Below, piece after piece: positions 16,433 through 25,269 of a stretch of DNA of 64,000 bases. The stretch covers positions 1 through 64,000 of the forward strand of contig JAKLII010000005.1 in the NCBI GenBank assembly GCA_022709695.1, given 5' to 3'. The stretch comes from Bacteroidota bacterium (GTDB lineage Bacteria > Bacteroidota > Bacteroidia > Bacteroidales > SKPS01). Positions within the stretch are counted from its first letter, which is position 1, and every line of letters starts with the position of its first letter. Below the pieces are notes generated by a model. The model worked only from the letters and a program-made list of their open reading frames with translations. It had not been told where the DNA came from and ran no database searches. The translations under genes and the position numbers were made by a program.

Positions 16433-16851
16433 CCGTAGTATTCGACATAGTTGTTTTCGGTCTCTTCGATGCGTACCCGGTAAAGGGTTGCACCTGTGTT
16501 GTGGATACCGGGGGCCAGCTCGTTCCAGATGGCGATGGCGAGGTTTTCGGTACTGGCCATCTTTCCGGCCATGAAGTCCACCTCCAGATTGATGTTTTTA
16601 TGATCGAGCTTGCTGATCACTTTCTCACGGATATGCTCGCCCAGCCACTTCAGATTGATCAGAAATCCGGTTTCAGGATTCAGGGGTCCGGCCACCGTTA
16701 CATACAGCACATAATTATGCCCGTGCCAGTTCGGGTTCGAGCATTTGCCAAACACCTCCTCGTTTTTCAGGTCTGTATAATCGGGCCTGAAAAGGCGGTG
16801 TGCTGCATTGAACCGTTCCCGGCGGGTGATATGGATGTGAGGTTCCATCAT
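16426..16851 (-). CDS. queD: 6-carboxytetrahydropterin synthase
   Basis: A 141-residue member of the 6-pyruvoyltetrahydropterin synthase family. It acts on dihydroneopterin triphosphate, the FolE product, in the pathway to queuosine. Zinc-binding histidines are visible in RFNAAHRL and NWHGHNY, and the catalytic Cys lies in GKCSNPNWHGH. The conserved E near the C-terminus is in RVRIEETENN. Its position just upstream of folE on the same strand supports the pathway role. The last codons and the stop belong to a palindromic repeat. QueC, QueE and QueF are not in the window. Confidence 0.92.
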   Translation of the reverse strand: MMEPHIHITRRERFNAAHRLFRPDYTDLKNEEVFGKCSNPNWHGHNYVLYVTVAGPLNPETGFLINLKWLGEHIREKVISKLDHKNINLEVDFMAGKMASTENLAIAIWNELAPGIHNTGATLYRVRIEETENNYVEYYGS

Positions 16852-16873
16852 TATTGTTTAAGTCTAAACATAA

Positions 16874-17683
16874 TTAGTTCAACAATGTTGGCATTACCGG
16901 CAGATAAACTTTTTGGGTTTGCATATAGGCCCATAGCAGTTGACGTTTTTCTTCCGAAGAAAAACCTTGAATATCAGCCAGAAAAGCCCTGAATGTATCC
17001 ATCAGTTGCTGTCTGACAGGGGTATCGGGGATGATAAAATGCCAGCGTACCGGTGGGGCAAAGGGGTTGGAAATCTCCCAGTAATACTTTCCGGGGGGAA
17101 GGGAATCAGGGCTGATCAGGGAGAGCGTTTTCACCGAATCGGTGAGGGTATCTGTGATGATCGTTTTAAATTTCTGGTTCAGCAAACGGAAGGTTACTGT
17201 CTGATTACCAGGATTTCTGAAAAAGAACAGGATGGTATCGGAAAGGATGGTGGCGCTGTCGCCGGGCAGGCGCGAGGGTTCATCCCCTCTCACCACCCCT
17301 CCCGGTGCATTGGTCCTGGTGTTTTGGTTTTTCATCGCCTCCCATACCATAATAAAGTACCGTACACTTGTGGAGGCCCCGGCTTTTTTGATCATTTGCT
17401 GCACCTGCGCATAGGTGTAGGATCCCTTTTTATCAAGGGTAACCCTTTTCTCGTCGCGGCTGATGATGGTCATGGAGCCGGTGCCAAGGTTGATTACATC
17501 ACCGGGAATCAGTTTTTCTCCGTGAAAATTTCTGATAACCGTTTGATTCCGTTTTAACTGAACATCTCCGGAAGAATTGTAAATCAGCAATTCCGCGCTC
17601 TGGCCCGAAGCAGTAAACCCGAAGCCATACATCAAAATGCAGATGATCAGTAACTGTTGTCTGCGCATGGGGTCACGATTCAT
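16874..17683 (-). CDS. Exported FecR-like protein of unknown function
   Basis: A 269-residue protein with a signal peptide (RRQQLLIICILMYGFGFTASGQ). Residues 30-95 (GDVQLKRNQTVIRNFHGEKLIPGDVINLGTGSMTIISRDEKRVTLDKKGSYTYAQV) resemble a FecR-type beta-rich domain in which a scaffold of the kind 'L-x-x-G-D-x-I-x-T-G' surrounds a regulated surface. The rest contains a beta-sandwich-like stretch (TILFFFRNPGNQTVTFRLLN, then LPPGKYYWEIS). No membrane anchor or catalytic motif is visible. Its first ATG overlaps the end of the CHASE2 gene by 11 bp; a second ATG at 17668 would remove the overlap. It is the last gene of the caspase/CHASE2 operon. Confidence 0.65.
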   Translation of the reverse strand: MNRDPMRRQQLLIICILMYGFGFTASGQSAELLIYNSSGDVQLKRNQTVIRNFHGEKLIPGDVINLGTGSMTIISRDEKRVTLDKKGSYTYAQVQQMIKKAGASTSVRYFIMVWEAMKNQNTRTNAPGGVVRGDEPSRLPGDSATILSDTILFFFRNPGNQTVTFRLLNQKFKTIITDTLTDSVKTLSLISPDSLPPGKYYWEISNPFAPPVRWHFIIPDTPVRQQLMDTFRAFLADIQGFSSEEKRQLLWAYMQTQKVYLPVMPTLLN

Positions 17684-18863
17684 CAGGTTTCACGAAAAGG
17701 CTTCTGTAGGGGATGAATTTTTTCCATCGGTTCATCACAAAGATATACAGATTCAGGACTCCGCCGGTCAGCACCACGCAGGTTAGCAGGTATTTTACGG
17801 TGAATGCGACGGCAAAGTTGCTGAAAAGCATGAAGGATGCCCACAACACCACCACAAAGGCAACGAGTTGGGCGGCAAGGCTGGTGATATCGAACGCCAG
17901 GGGCCATCGGAGGGACAAATGGATCATCAGGCATACAAACAGCATCATCAGGATAAAACTCACCAGGTAAACCAGCCAGTCCGGCACCCTGCTGATCCAC
18001 GCCTGCTGCATGATCATTGAGAGGATATTGGCATGCACAACGATGCCGTACATATCGGGGCGCCGGTTCACTTCCATCCCGAATCCCACAGGGGTGAAAT
18101 ATCTGTCCGACTGATCTTCGGAATTCTGCATCAGGCCACCGCAAAAACCCAGCAGTACGATTTTCCCCTTTACCAGTGGGAGCAGGGCTTCCGGTTCATT
18201 CAGGACGGAGCTGCCCGGCAGGATCCTGAAGGCCTGTTCATCACCGGTATAGTTGATCATTTCAGTCGGGTGGTTCTTTCTGAAGGGTTTGAAGGTGCCA
18301 TCTGCCGGCAGGGAAGCAGCCATCTCAACCGCAAACGAATGGATGGGTTCCGGGGTCGCAGGAATCACGGGCTGGTAGTCACGTACGGTCTGGGTTCCTG
18401 CAGCGTTGGTAAGCAGGCCGGCATGCCCGTACCTGAATTCCGGAAGGTGCCAGTATCGGGGATCAGGTTTTCCTTCCTGATCGAAAGGCAATGACAGCAC
18501 CACCAAATCGCGGTGGCGCAGGAGGGTTTCCTGCAGCAGCGAGTCATACGGGGTATGCAGCGCCTCTGAAAAGAAGATATCAATGCCCAGAACAGCTGGT
18601 GGGGCGGTGGCAATATGGTTGATCAGATCACTCAGCTCCAGGCGGTCGAGGTTTTCGATATTGATGATGACAATGGAGGTATCGGCTTTGTGGTTTGCTA
18701 CGGACGAGAAATAGAGGTCGTTGAGGTTGATGCTTTCGATGGTTTTTGCGATGTAATTCAGTGGTTTGAATGATACGTTGACCAGCAGGTAGAGGAGCCA
18801 GAGTGTCAGGAATATCAGCAGGGTAATCAGAAAGGACTCGAACCAGAGCAGTTTTTTTCGCAT
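17673..18863 (-). CDS. CHASE2 sensor protein without output domain
   Basis: A 396-residue membrane protein. One membrane segment (FLITLLIFLTLWLLYLLVNV, about 12-31) leads to an extracytoplasmic CHASE2 domain (about 35-290; note DTSIVIINIENLDRLELSDL and VLGIDIFFSEALHTPYDSLL, and GKIVLLGFCGG). Three more membrane segments follow (about 292-372), and the protein ends after a 20-residue tail. CHASE2 domains normally feed a kinase, cyclase or phosphodiesterase; here no such domain is attached. The gene is 15 bp after the metacaspase-like gene and overlaps the FecR-like gene, so all three are probably one transcript. A role in sensing an envelope signal is inference. Confidence 0.85.
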   Translation of the reverse strand: MRKKLLWFESFLITLLIFLTLWLLYLLVNVSFKPLNYIAKTIESINLNDLYFSSVANHKADTSIVIINIENLDRLELSDLINHIATAPPAVLGIDIFFSEALHTPYDSLLQETLLRHRDLVVLSLPFDQEGKPDPRYWHLPEFRYGHAGLLTNAAGTQTVRDYQPVIPATPEPIHSFAVEMAASLPADGTFKPFRKNHPTEMINYTGDEQAFRILPGSSVLNEPEALLPLVKGKIVLLGFCGGLMQNSEDQSDRYFTPVGFGMEVNRRPDMYGIVVHANILSMIMQQAWISRVPDWLVYLVSFILMMLFVCLMIHLSLRWPLAFDITSLAAQLVAFVVVLWASFMLFSNFAVAFTVKYLLTCVVLTGGVLNLYIFVMNRWKKFIPYRSLFVKPDES

Positions 18864-18878
18864 GATGGTATGGGGTTA

Positions 18879-20879
18879 TCAGGGGGTTATCTGAAAGAGC
18901 AGGGTTTGGGTGCAGGCACTGGTATTCTCCGTTTCCCGGGCACTGCGTGTGGCGTTATTCTTTCCGGTCATGGTGAAAATCTGCCGGCTCACCGGGTCGT
19001 TTCCGCCATCGCGGAGCAGGGAAGGGGGCCCGGGTTTGAAGGCATCCCGCAGGTCGAGCGTGTAAGGGGTGGCAATGCAGACAAACAATTCATTACCGGC
19101 AGGTGGCTCCACGATCAGAGGCCCTGAGATGTAGCTGTTGCCGGGTTCGAGGTACAGATCGTGCATGGAATGCCGGGGAGCCATCGGTCCGGGTATCAGG
19201 ATGTTGACAAACTGATCCGGCTGGATGTCGAGAAGGTTGAAATATACCGGGAGTTCACCCGTGTTGGTGATTTTTACCCTGAGAGTATCCCCCGGGTAGA
19301 ACAGCGGCAACGAACCATCGGCAGGGGTAGATGCAGGATTTCCTTTGTTGTCGAGGATTTCCAGCACGATTTCGGTACGGTCCGATTTCTCCTCATAGCT
19401 CCGCAGTAGCATGGCTCTGGCATACATCCATAGCCGCTCAGCGACAGTATTCATAAGTGTTTCAGGCTTGATTTTCAGTGCATCAGGTACCGTCAGCAGC
19501 ATGGTGCCGGGTGCCGTCATCAGATACAGCGCACCCGACAGCGAATCGAACCTGGCAATTGCTGCCGATGGGGTTTTCCCGAACCGGATGAATGGATACT
19601 GATCTGGCAGGACGGTAAAAATGGAATCAAGCGCACCGGGAAGATCTTCGGTGAAAAGCCCGGCACCTATTCCATCGTAGCCTTTTCGGGTCACCCTGCA
19701 CAGGGTGTTGAGGAGGGAGTCGGCCGGCAGAACTGCTCCCGAATCGGGTGTGATTACGGACAAAAACAGGGTTGTCGTGACCACCGTTCCTTCCGAAAGG
19801 GTGATACTTGCCTCTGCGTTGGAAAGATCGGGCAACACAAATGCCACACGGGTGCCTGTCGACAGGCCATTCAGGGAGCCCGCCTCTACCAGGATCAGGG
19901 AATCCCCTGTGATTCCGGTGACGGTGTATCCATCTGCGGGTAACGGCACATCGCCCCCAAAGAGTAACGCATCGAGGGATCCTTCGGCCTGTGGTTGCTG
20001 CCAGGGGTGTGCAGAGGCAAATAGATGACGGATCTGTTGGTACACCTGCCGGTAAAGCCTGTCGCCGTCTGTCTGTTCGAGGGCCCGGCAGAATGCCCAG
20101 GTCAGGGAGCCCATCGAAGTCCCGTCGGGCAGTGAATACTCATAGTTGTTCTGTCCGGCTGCAGAGGCAGATATTACGGTGAGGGGTGCTGATTGCGATT
20201 CATTGGGTATCAGCCCCAGCCCCGGATCCTCAGATGATGGGCCGCTTCTCAGATTCGTCGCACCATTAAACGGGGTATCACTGCCTCTGACGATCCCCTG
20301 CCCACGGGTGGCTGTGCCACTGTGACAGGCATCCACCAGCATAAGGACACTGCCGGTGGGTCCGGCTTTATTCTGCAGCATCGACAGCAGCACCTGCAGG
20401 GTATCATCCCGCAGATGCCGCTCCCCTTCATATACTCCCCTGATGTAGTATTTCCCTGCATCCCAGGGGATCAGGGCCTCGTCGTATCCGTCCGCTTCAT
20501 CACCGTTCTGATCTGCAATCTGTTGTCCGTGCCCGCTGAAGTGCACCAGCAGGTGATCTCCGGGGTTAACAGTTGCCGCGAATGCCGAAATAGCATCCAC
20601 AATCCCCCGGAAGGTGGCCCCGCTGTCGGCAAGCAACATGATGTTCTCACGGGCAAACCCCTGTTTGAGGAGGCCTGATGTGATCGCCACCGCATCGGTG
20701 GCCGCATTGATTTTTGTCCAGCCAGAGGTGGAGGCCGGATAATCCCCGATGGCAATGATCAAAGCCCGCCTTACCGGTAAGGGCTGTTCAACCCGAACGG
20801 AATCAAGGTCCTGTGCTGAAATACCACAACCGGTAAACGTGGAGAGCAGTATCAGCATTACCGCAGCGGTATTCCTCAT
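18879..20879 (-). CDS. Exported metacaspase-like protease (peptidase C14 family)
   Basis: A 666-residue protein with a signal peptide containing a possible lipobox (FTGC, Cys18). The caspase domain is at about 38-300. The His-Cys dyad is intact: H117 in VHFSGHGQQ and C185 in LMLVDACHSGT. DGYDEALIPWD (130-140) is the acidic stretch found in metacaspases, which cleave after Arg/Lys and usually need calcium. A middle region (320-480) is of unknown type. The last 160 residues (YPGDTLRVKITNTGELPVYF, then FVNILIPGP) resemble DUF4384-like C-terminal domains that accompany bacterial caspases. It heads an operon with the CHASE2 and FecR-like genes. Substrate and activating signal are unknown. Confidence 0.85.
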   Translation of the reverse strand: MRNTAAVMLILLSTFTGCGISAQDLDSVRVEQPLPVRRALIIAIGDYPASTSGWTKINAATDAVAITSGLLKQGFARENIMLLADSGATFRGIVDAISAFAATVNPGDHLLVHFSGHGQQIADQNGDEADGYDEALIPWDAGKYYIRGVYEGERHLRDDTLQVLLSMLQNKAGPTGSVLMLVDACHSGTATRGQGIVRGSDTPFNGATNLRSGPSSEDPGLGLIPNESQSAPLTVISASAAGQNNYEYSLPDGTSMGSLTWAFCRALEQTDGDRLYRQVYQQIRHLFASAHPWQQPQAEGSLDALLFGGDVPLPADGYTVTGITGDSLILVEAGSLNGLSTGTRVAFVLPDLSNAEASITLSEGTVVTTTLFLSVITPDSGAVLPADSLLNTLCRVTRKGYDGIGAGLFTEDLPGALDSIFTVLPDQYPFIRFGKTPSAAIARFDSLSGALYLMTAPGTMLLTVPDALKIKPETLMNTVAERLWMYARAMLLRSYEEKSDRTEIVLEILDNKGNPASTPADGSLPLFYPGDTLRVKITNTGELPVYFNLLDIQPDQFVNILIPGPMAPRHSMHDLYLEPGNSYISGPLIVEPPAGNELFVCIATPYTLDLRDAFKPGPPSLLRDGGNDPVSRQIFTMTGKNNATRSARETENTSACTQTLLFQITP

Positions 20880-20912
20880 GGCAGCAGGCAGGTATCAGGG
20901 TGCAGAAGCAAT

Positions 20913-20920
20913 CAAAATTA
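20913..20920 (-). promoter_or_regulatory. Promoter -7 box for the metacaspase-like operon
   Basis: TAATTTTG on the minus strand fits TAnnTTTG and lies 33 bp before the ATG at 20879. Confidence 0.45.
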
Positions 20921-20973
20921 GTATTTTCTGTGTACAATGACTCTCCGGAAACAGATTATTGCGATTTTCTCTG

Positions 20974-20981
20974 TAATTTTG
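20974..20981 (+). promoter_or_regulatory. Promoter -7 box for the caspase-FGE gene
   Basis: TAATTTTG fits TAnnTTTG and lies 23 bp before the ATG at 21005. The two divergent -7 boxes in this 125-bp gap have the same 8-base sequence. Confidence 0.45.
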
Positions 20982-21004
20982 AATCGGAAAGAAGAGCGAT
21001 CACC

Positions 21005-23107
21005 ATGAAAATCCGGAATCTGAATAATCTGTGGGTAATTGCCGGCATGATGATCATGCTGGCAGGCAGCGTGTATGCTCAGGACCGTGGACTCAGGCCG
21101 GTTACCGTGAAAATTGAGGGGCAGCCCACCACCCTGTACAAACAGAGCCACGCCTTGATCATCGGAGTGTATGATTATACGGGAGGCTGGAGGCCACTCC
21201 CCGGTGTGAAGGCCGACATCGCGGAGGTAAAGAAATCCCTGGAGCAGACCGGCTTTAACGTAGTGGTATCGGAGAATGGCACCAAGGAGCAGATCAATAA
21301 GGCGATTACGGATTTCATCTACAAATACGGGCAGAATGTTGATAACCGGCTGCTGATTTATTATGCAGGGCATGGACACACAGTCAGAACTGCCTATGAC
21401 GATAACCTCGGGTACATTGTTCCGGTAAATGCCCCTGACCCTACCACAGATCTGGCAGGGTTCCAGGCGATGTCCATCGAAATGAAGGCCATTGAGATTT
21501 TTGCTTACAGCATCCAGTCGAAGCATGCCCTGTTTCTCTTTGATGCCTGTTTTGCAGGCTCGCTGTTTGATATGCGAAGTGCTGTAAGTGAAGCCATTAC
21601 ACAAAAGACCACCCGTTTTGTGCGGCAATTCATCACCAGTGGCAGTGCAGATGAAAAAGTACCGGACGAGAGCATCTTCAGGCGTGAATTTGTAACGGCC
21701 ATTACCACCGACGAAGCGGATTACGATAAGGATGGGTTTCTTACCGGCAGCGAACTCGGATTTTACCTGCAGAGCAAGGTGGAGAGTTACAGTGGCAACA
21801 CCCAGCATCCGCAGTTCGGGAAAATCAGAAATCCAAAGCTCGACAAGGGGGATTTTGTGTTCAGGATCCCGGAAAAGGGAGAAACCGTCCCTGAGGCTCC
21901 GGCAGTATCCACCGGTACTGAGCCTGCCCTGGCACAGAAACCTGCGGCAGAACCTCAGGATAAAGCGCAGCCCTCTTCGCGGGAGGCTCCGGTAACAGCT
22001 CCCAAACCGGTGGCAGAGCAGAAGGCTGCCGAACCCCGTGAGGATTATGAGGAATTTAAGTACCGCAAGCCCGCCGAAGGACAGAACCCGCAGGAGGCAG
22101 CCGGTGCAGCCTCCAAAGGGCACATCGAAATCAGTGCACAGATTGCAGGGGATGTATGGATTGACGGGGTATTTCGCCAGCGTACCCTGGCAGGGGGTAT
22201 CGTGGTGGTCAGGAACCTTGTGCCCGGCCCTCACTGGGTGGAGCTCAGGGGTAACGATTCCTGGTCAGATACCGTGATGGTGGAAAACGGGCAAATTGTG
22301 TATGTAACCGCCGAAAAGCAGAAGCTCTTCAGAATCGGTGATTTCAGTGTTCCATTTGGTGGCACTGAGATCAAAATGTGCGGCATCCCGGGAGGTACCT
22401 TTATGTTTGGCAAGGGGGATGAAAACCCCGGAAGCTCCATGACAGTGGAAAATTTTTCCATCATGAAGTATGAGGTTTCCGTGGTGGAGTTTAAAAAGTT
22501 TATTGAGGATACAGGATACAGGACGGATGCGGAGCGGCACACCGGGGATTTCGGCAGCGTGATCCTCAAGGGCACCTCACAGGAAAACAAGGACGGCGTC
22601 AACTGGAAATGCAGCTCCGATGGTTTTTTACGCCCCCAGCTTTCGTATAATCACCCGGTCATCCATGTGAGCTGGAACGATGCGGTTGCCTATGCTGCCT
22701 GGCTGTCGGAGAAAACAGGCATGAACTGGAGGCTTCCCGATGAAGCGGAATGGGAATATGCGGCCCGTGGTGGTGAGGATTGGCGCTATGCCGGCAGCGA
22801 CTCTGCGGATGCAGTGGCATGGCACTGGAAGAACTCCAACAGGTCAACACAGACACCCGGGCTGAAGAAAGGCAACGGATTTGGCATTTACGATATGTCG
22901 GGTAATGTAAGGGAATGGTGTATGGATCAAGTAAATACAGGTGAAGCAGAACCTCTGTCCGGACAGCCCTTCTCGATACGGCGCCCAGCCAGGGGTGGCA
23001 GCAGCGATATGATGCCGAACTTCTGTGAGGTAACTTCCCGCAGTTTGTTTCCGCAGGAATACCGTAATCACAGTACCGGTTTCAGGCTTGTTCTGGAGCC
23101 TAAATGA
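21005..23107 (+). CDS. Exported caspase-PEGA-FGE (sulfatase-modifying factor-like) fusion
   Basis: A 700-residue exported protein with signal peptide (LWVIAGMMIMLAGSVYAQ). The caspase domain is at about 45-290 with H123 in YYAGHGH and C182 in LFLFDACFAGS. A Pro/Ala/Glu-rich linker (about 300-365) leads to a PEGA-like domain (370-440: GDVWIDGVFRQRTLAGGIVV, then LVPGPHWVELRG). The C-terminal 245 residues are an FGE/SUMF1 domain (GGTFMFGKGDENPG, MNWRLPDEAEWEYAARGGED, GIYDMSGNVREWCMD, TGFRLVLE). FGE folds in such fusions are often binding and not enzymatic. I take the start at 21005 because a TAATTTTG box is at 20974 and the signal peptide begins there. It is divergent from a second caspase gene and overlaps galE by ATGA. 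Confidence 0.87.
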   Translation: MKIRNLNNLWVIAGMMIMLAGSVYAQDRGLRPVTVKIEGQPTTLYKQSHALIIGVYDYTGGWRPLPGVKADIAEVKKSLEQTGFNVVVSENGTKEQINKAITDFIYKYGQNVDNRLLIYYAGHGHTVRTAYDDNLGYIVPVNAPDPTTDLAGFQAMSIEMKAIEIFAYSIQSKHALFLFDACFAGSLFDMRSAVSEAITQKTTRFVRQFITSGSADEKVPDESIFRREFVTAITTDEADYDKDGFLTGSELGFYLQSKVESYSGNTQHPQFGKIRNPKLDKGDFVFRIPEKGETVPEAPAVSTGTEPALAQKPAAEPQDKAQPSSREAPVTAPKPVAEQKAAEPREDYEEFKYRKPAEGQNPQEAAGAASKGHIEISAQIAGDVWIDGVFRQRTLAGGIVVVRNLVPGPHWVELRGNDSWSDTVMVENGQIVYVTAEKQKLFRIGDFSVPFGGTEIKMCGIPGGTFMFGKGDENPGSSMTVENFSIMKYEVSVVEFKKFIEDTGYRTDAERHTGDFGSVILKGTSQENKDGVNWKCSSDGFLRPQLSYNHPVIHVSWNDAVAYAAWLSEKTGMNWRLPDEAEWEYAARGGEDWRYAGSDSADAVAWHWKNSNRSTQTPGLKKGNGFGIYDMSGNVREWCMDQVNTGEAEPLSGQPFSIRRPARGGSSDMMPNFCEVTSRSLFPQEYRNHSTGFRLVLEPK

Positions 23108-24141
23108 TCAGGAAGAATCCTATGAAAAGAATACTTGTCACCGGTGGTACCGGATATATCGGATCCCATACGGCAGTGGCACTGCTGGAAGCCGGCCTTG
23201 AGGTGGTATTGCTTGATAACCTCTCAAACAGCTACCGGTGGGTCGCTGACAGGGTTGTACAGATCTCAGGCCGCCAGGTTCAGTTTGCGGAGGTAGATCT
23301 CATCAACCGTGAGCAACTGCATGGTTTTTTTGGCCGGCAGGAGCCCTTCGACGGGGTGATTCACTTCGCTGCACTCAAGGCAGTGGGTGAGTCGGTGGAG
23401 AATCCCCTCCTCTATTACCGGAACAACATTGGGGGGCTGATGAACCTGCTGGAAGCGATGCAGCTTTCTGGCTCCGGAAACCTGGTGTTTTCCTCAAGTT
23501 GTACGGTGTACGGCAACCCTGAGCAGGTGCCTGTTGATGAGGCATGCCCGTTGCAGCCTGCCATGTCGCCCTATGGCAACACCAAACGGATCGCGGAAGA
23601 GATGATCCGCGATCAGGTGCAGGTGGGAAAACTCAGGGCGGTTGCCCTGCGCTATTTCAACCCGGTGGGGGCACACCCTTCGGCACTCCTGGGCGAACTC
23701 CCGATGGGCATCCCCAACAACCTGATGCCCTTCATCGCACAGACCGCCATCGGCATCAGGGAACGGCTGCTGGTATTCGGGAATGACTATCCCACCCCCG
23801 ATGGCACAGCGATCCGGGATTATATTCACATCACCGACCTGGCAGATGCCCACGTAAAAGCCATACACCGGCTGCTTTCCGTTGAATCTCCGGAGCCCTG
23901 GGAGATCTTTAACCTGGGTACCGGCAAAGGCTATTCAGTGTTGGAGATGATCAACGCGTTTGAAACAGTCAACGGAGTGAAAGTACCCTGGCAATATGCC
24001 CCGCGCCGTCAGGGCGACATCCCCGCCATCTGGGCCAACCCGGCCAAAGCACAACAGCTGCTGGGATGGAAGGCCACAAGGAACCTGACAGACATGGTGG
24101 CGTCAGCCTGGAAATGGCAGATGGCACTGCAAAACCGATAA
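23104..24141 (+). CDS. galE: UDP-glucose 4-epimerase
   Basis: A 345-residue cytoplasmic SDR enzyme interconverting UDP-glucose and UDP-galactose (or the N-acetyl forms). The NAD-binding motif TGGTGYIGSHT begins near residue 14, and the catalytic YxxxK is in SPYGNTKRIAEEM (about 155-167) with Ser/Thr in FSSSCTVYG. The C-terminal region has the usual NLGTGKGYSVLEMI. The ATG overlaps the stop of the caspase-FGE gene by 4 bp; a second ATG at 23122 fits the family's usual start better. It is followed 19 bp later by rfbB, so both supply nucleotide sugars for surface glycans. Confidence 0.94.
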   Translation: MIRKNPMKRILVTGGTGYIGSHTAVALLEAGLEVVLLDNLSNSYRWVADRVVQISGRQVQFAEVDLINREQLHGFFGRQEPFDGVIHFAALKAVGESVENPLLYYRNNIGGLMNLLEAMQLSGSGNLVFSSSCTVYGNPEQVPVDEACPLQPAMSPYGNTKRIAEEMIRDQVQVGKLRAVALRYFNPVGAHPSALLGELPMGIPNNLMPFIAQTAIGIRERLLVFGNDYPTPDGTAIRDYIHITDLADAHVKAIHRLLSVESPEPWEIFNLGTGKGYSVLEMINAFETVNGVKVPWQYAPRRQGDIPAIWANPAKAQQLLGWKATRNLTDMVASAWKWQMALQNR

Positions 24142-24160
24142 TGCATCAACATAAAAAACC

Positions 24161-25213
24161 ATGAAAAAAATACTGATCACCGGCGGAGCCGGGTTTATAG
24201 GATCACATGTGGTGCGGCACTTTGTGAAAAAGTACCCGCACTATACCATCTTTAATCTGGATAAACTTACCTATGCAGGTAACCTTGTCAATCTGGCCGA
24301 TGTGGAATCGGCAGAGAACTACCGGTTTATTAAAGCCGATATCAACGATGCCGCACTGATGCAGCAACTTTTCGCCGATCACGGATTCGACGCGGTAATC
24401 CACCTGGCCGCCGAATCGCATGTCGATCGCTCCATCGCCAGTCCGAATGAGTTTGTATTCACCAACATTGTGGGCACCGTGAACCTGCTGAATGCGGCAC
24501 GTCACAGCTGGCAGGGCCGTTTCGACGGAAAGCTGTTTTACCATGTCTCCACCGACGAAGTGTACGGGTCGCTGGGAGAGGAAGGGATGTTTACCGAAGA
24601 GACCGCCTACGATCCCCGAAGCCCCTATTCCGCTTCAAAGGCCAGCTCCGATCATCTGGTAAGGGCCTATTTTCATACCTTCGGATTGCCGGTGATGATT
24701 TCGAACTGCTCCAATAATTATGGTCCAAACCAGTTCCCCGAGAAACTTATACCTCTGTTTATCAATAATATAAGACATAATAAGCCTTTACCGGTCTATG
24801 GCAAGGGGGAGAATGTGCGTGACTGGCTGTATGTGATTGACCATGCGGTGGCCATCGATACCATTTTTCACAGCGGGCGGATAGGGGAGACCTTCAACAT
24901 CGGCGGGCACAACGAATGGAAGAACATTGATCTGATCAAACTGATGTGCAGTATCCTGGACCGTAAGCTGGGCCGGGATCCCGGTACCAGTGCCCGGCTG
25001 ATTACCTATGTGAAGGACCGTGCGGGGCACGATCTCCGCTATGCCATCGACTCCTCGAAGCTGCAGCGGGAGCTGGGCTGGGTACCATCGTTGCAGTTCG
25101 AAGAGGGGATTGAGCTTACCATCAACTGGTACCTCGAAAACCAGGCATGGCTCGACTCTGTCACCAGCGGTGCCTATCAGCAATACTATGAGGCCATGTA
25201 CCTGGGGCGGTAA
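24161..25213 (+). CDS. rfbB: dTDP-glucose 4,6-dehydratase
   Basis: A 350-residue cytoplasmic SDR enzyme converting dTDP-glucose to dTDP-4-keto-6-deoxyglucose, the second step to dTDP-rhamnose. It shows the NAD motif TGGAGFIGSHV at the N-terminus, HLAAESHVDRSIASP (about 85), the STDEVYGSLGE catalytic segment and YxxxK in SPYSASKASSDHL. NCSNNYGPNQFPEKLIPLFI is the family's signature. rfbA, rfbC and rfbD are not adjacent, so the other steps are encoded elsewhere. Confidence 0.95.
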   Translation: MKKILITGGAGFIGSHVVRHFVKKYPHYTIFNLDKLTYAGNLVNLADVESAENYRFIKADINDAALMQQLFADHGFDAVIHLAAESHVDRSIASPNEFVFTNIVGTVNLLNAARHSWQGRFDGKLFYHVSTDEVYGSLGEEGMFTEETAYDPRSPYSASKASSDHLVRAYFHTFGLPVMISNCSNNYGPNQFPEKLIPLFINNIRHNKPLPVYGKGENVRDWLYVIDHAVAIDTIFHSGRIGETFNIGGHNEWKNIDLIKLMCSILDRKLGRDPGTSARLITYVKDRAGHDLRYAIDSSKLQRELGWVPSLQFEEGIELTINWYLENQAWLDSVTSGAYQQYYEAMYLGR

Positions 25214-25226
25214 AAGGGCATTTTTG

Positions 25227-25234
25227 TATTTTTG
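25227..25234 (+). promoter_or_regulatory. Promoter -7 box for fabD
   Basis: TATTTTTG fits TAnnTTTG and lies 36 bp before the fabD ATG, after the rfbB stop. Confidence 0.5.
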
Positions 25235-25269
25235 CACCCCGATGTAGTAAAACCTAAACTGAAAACAAT

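Noticed and set aside
20918-22234. A 438-codon minus-strand open frame opposite the caspase-FGE gene
   Set aside because: The plus strand holds a well-conserved caspase domain in the same interval; the minus frame shows Cys- and Arg-rich shadow composition.
21005-23107. A possible diversity-generating retroelement: FGE-type C-terminus in the target gene and Avd-like four-helix-bundle genes in the window
   Set aside because: No reverse transcriptase, template repeat or adenine-biased repeat pair is visible, and the four-helix-bundle genes are more than 13 kb away. The parts are better explained separately.
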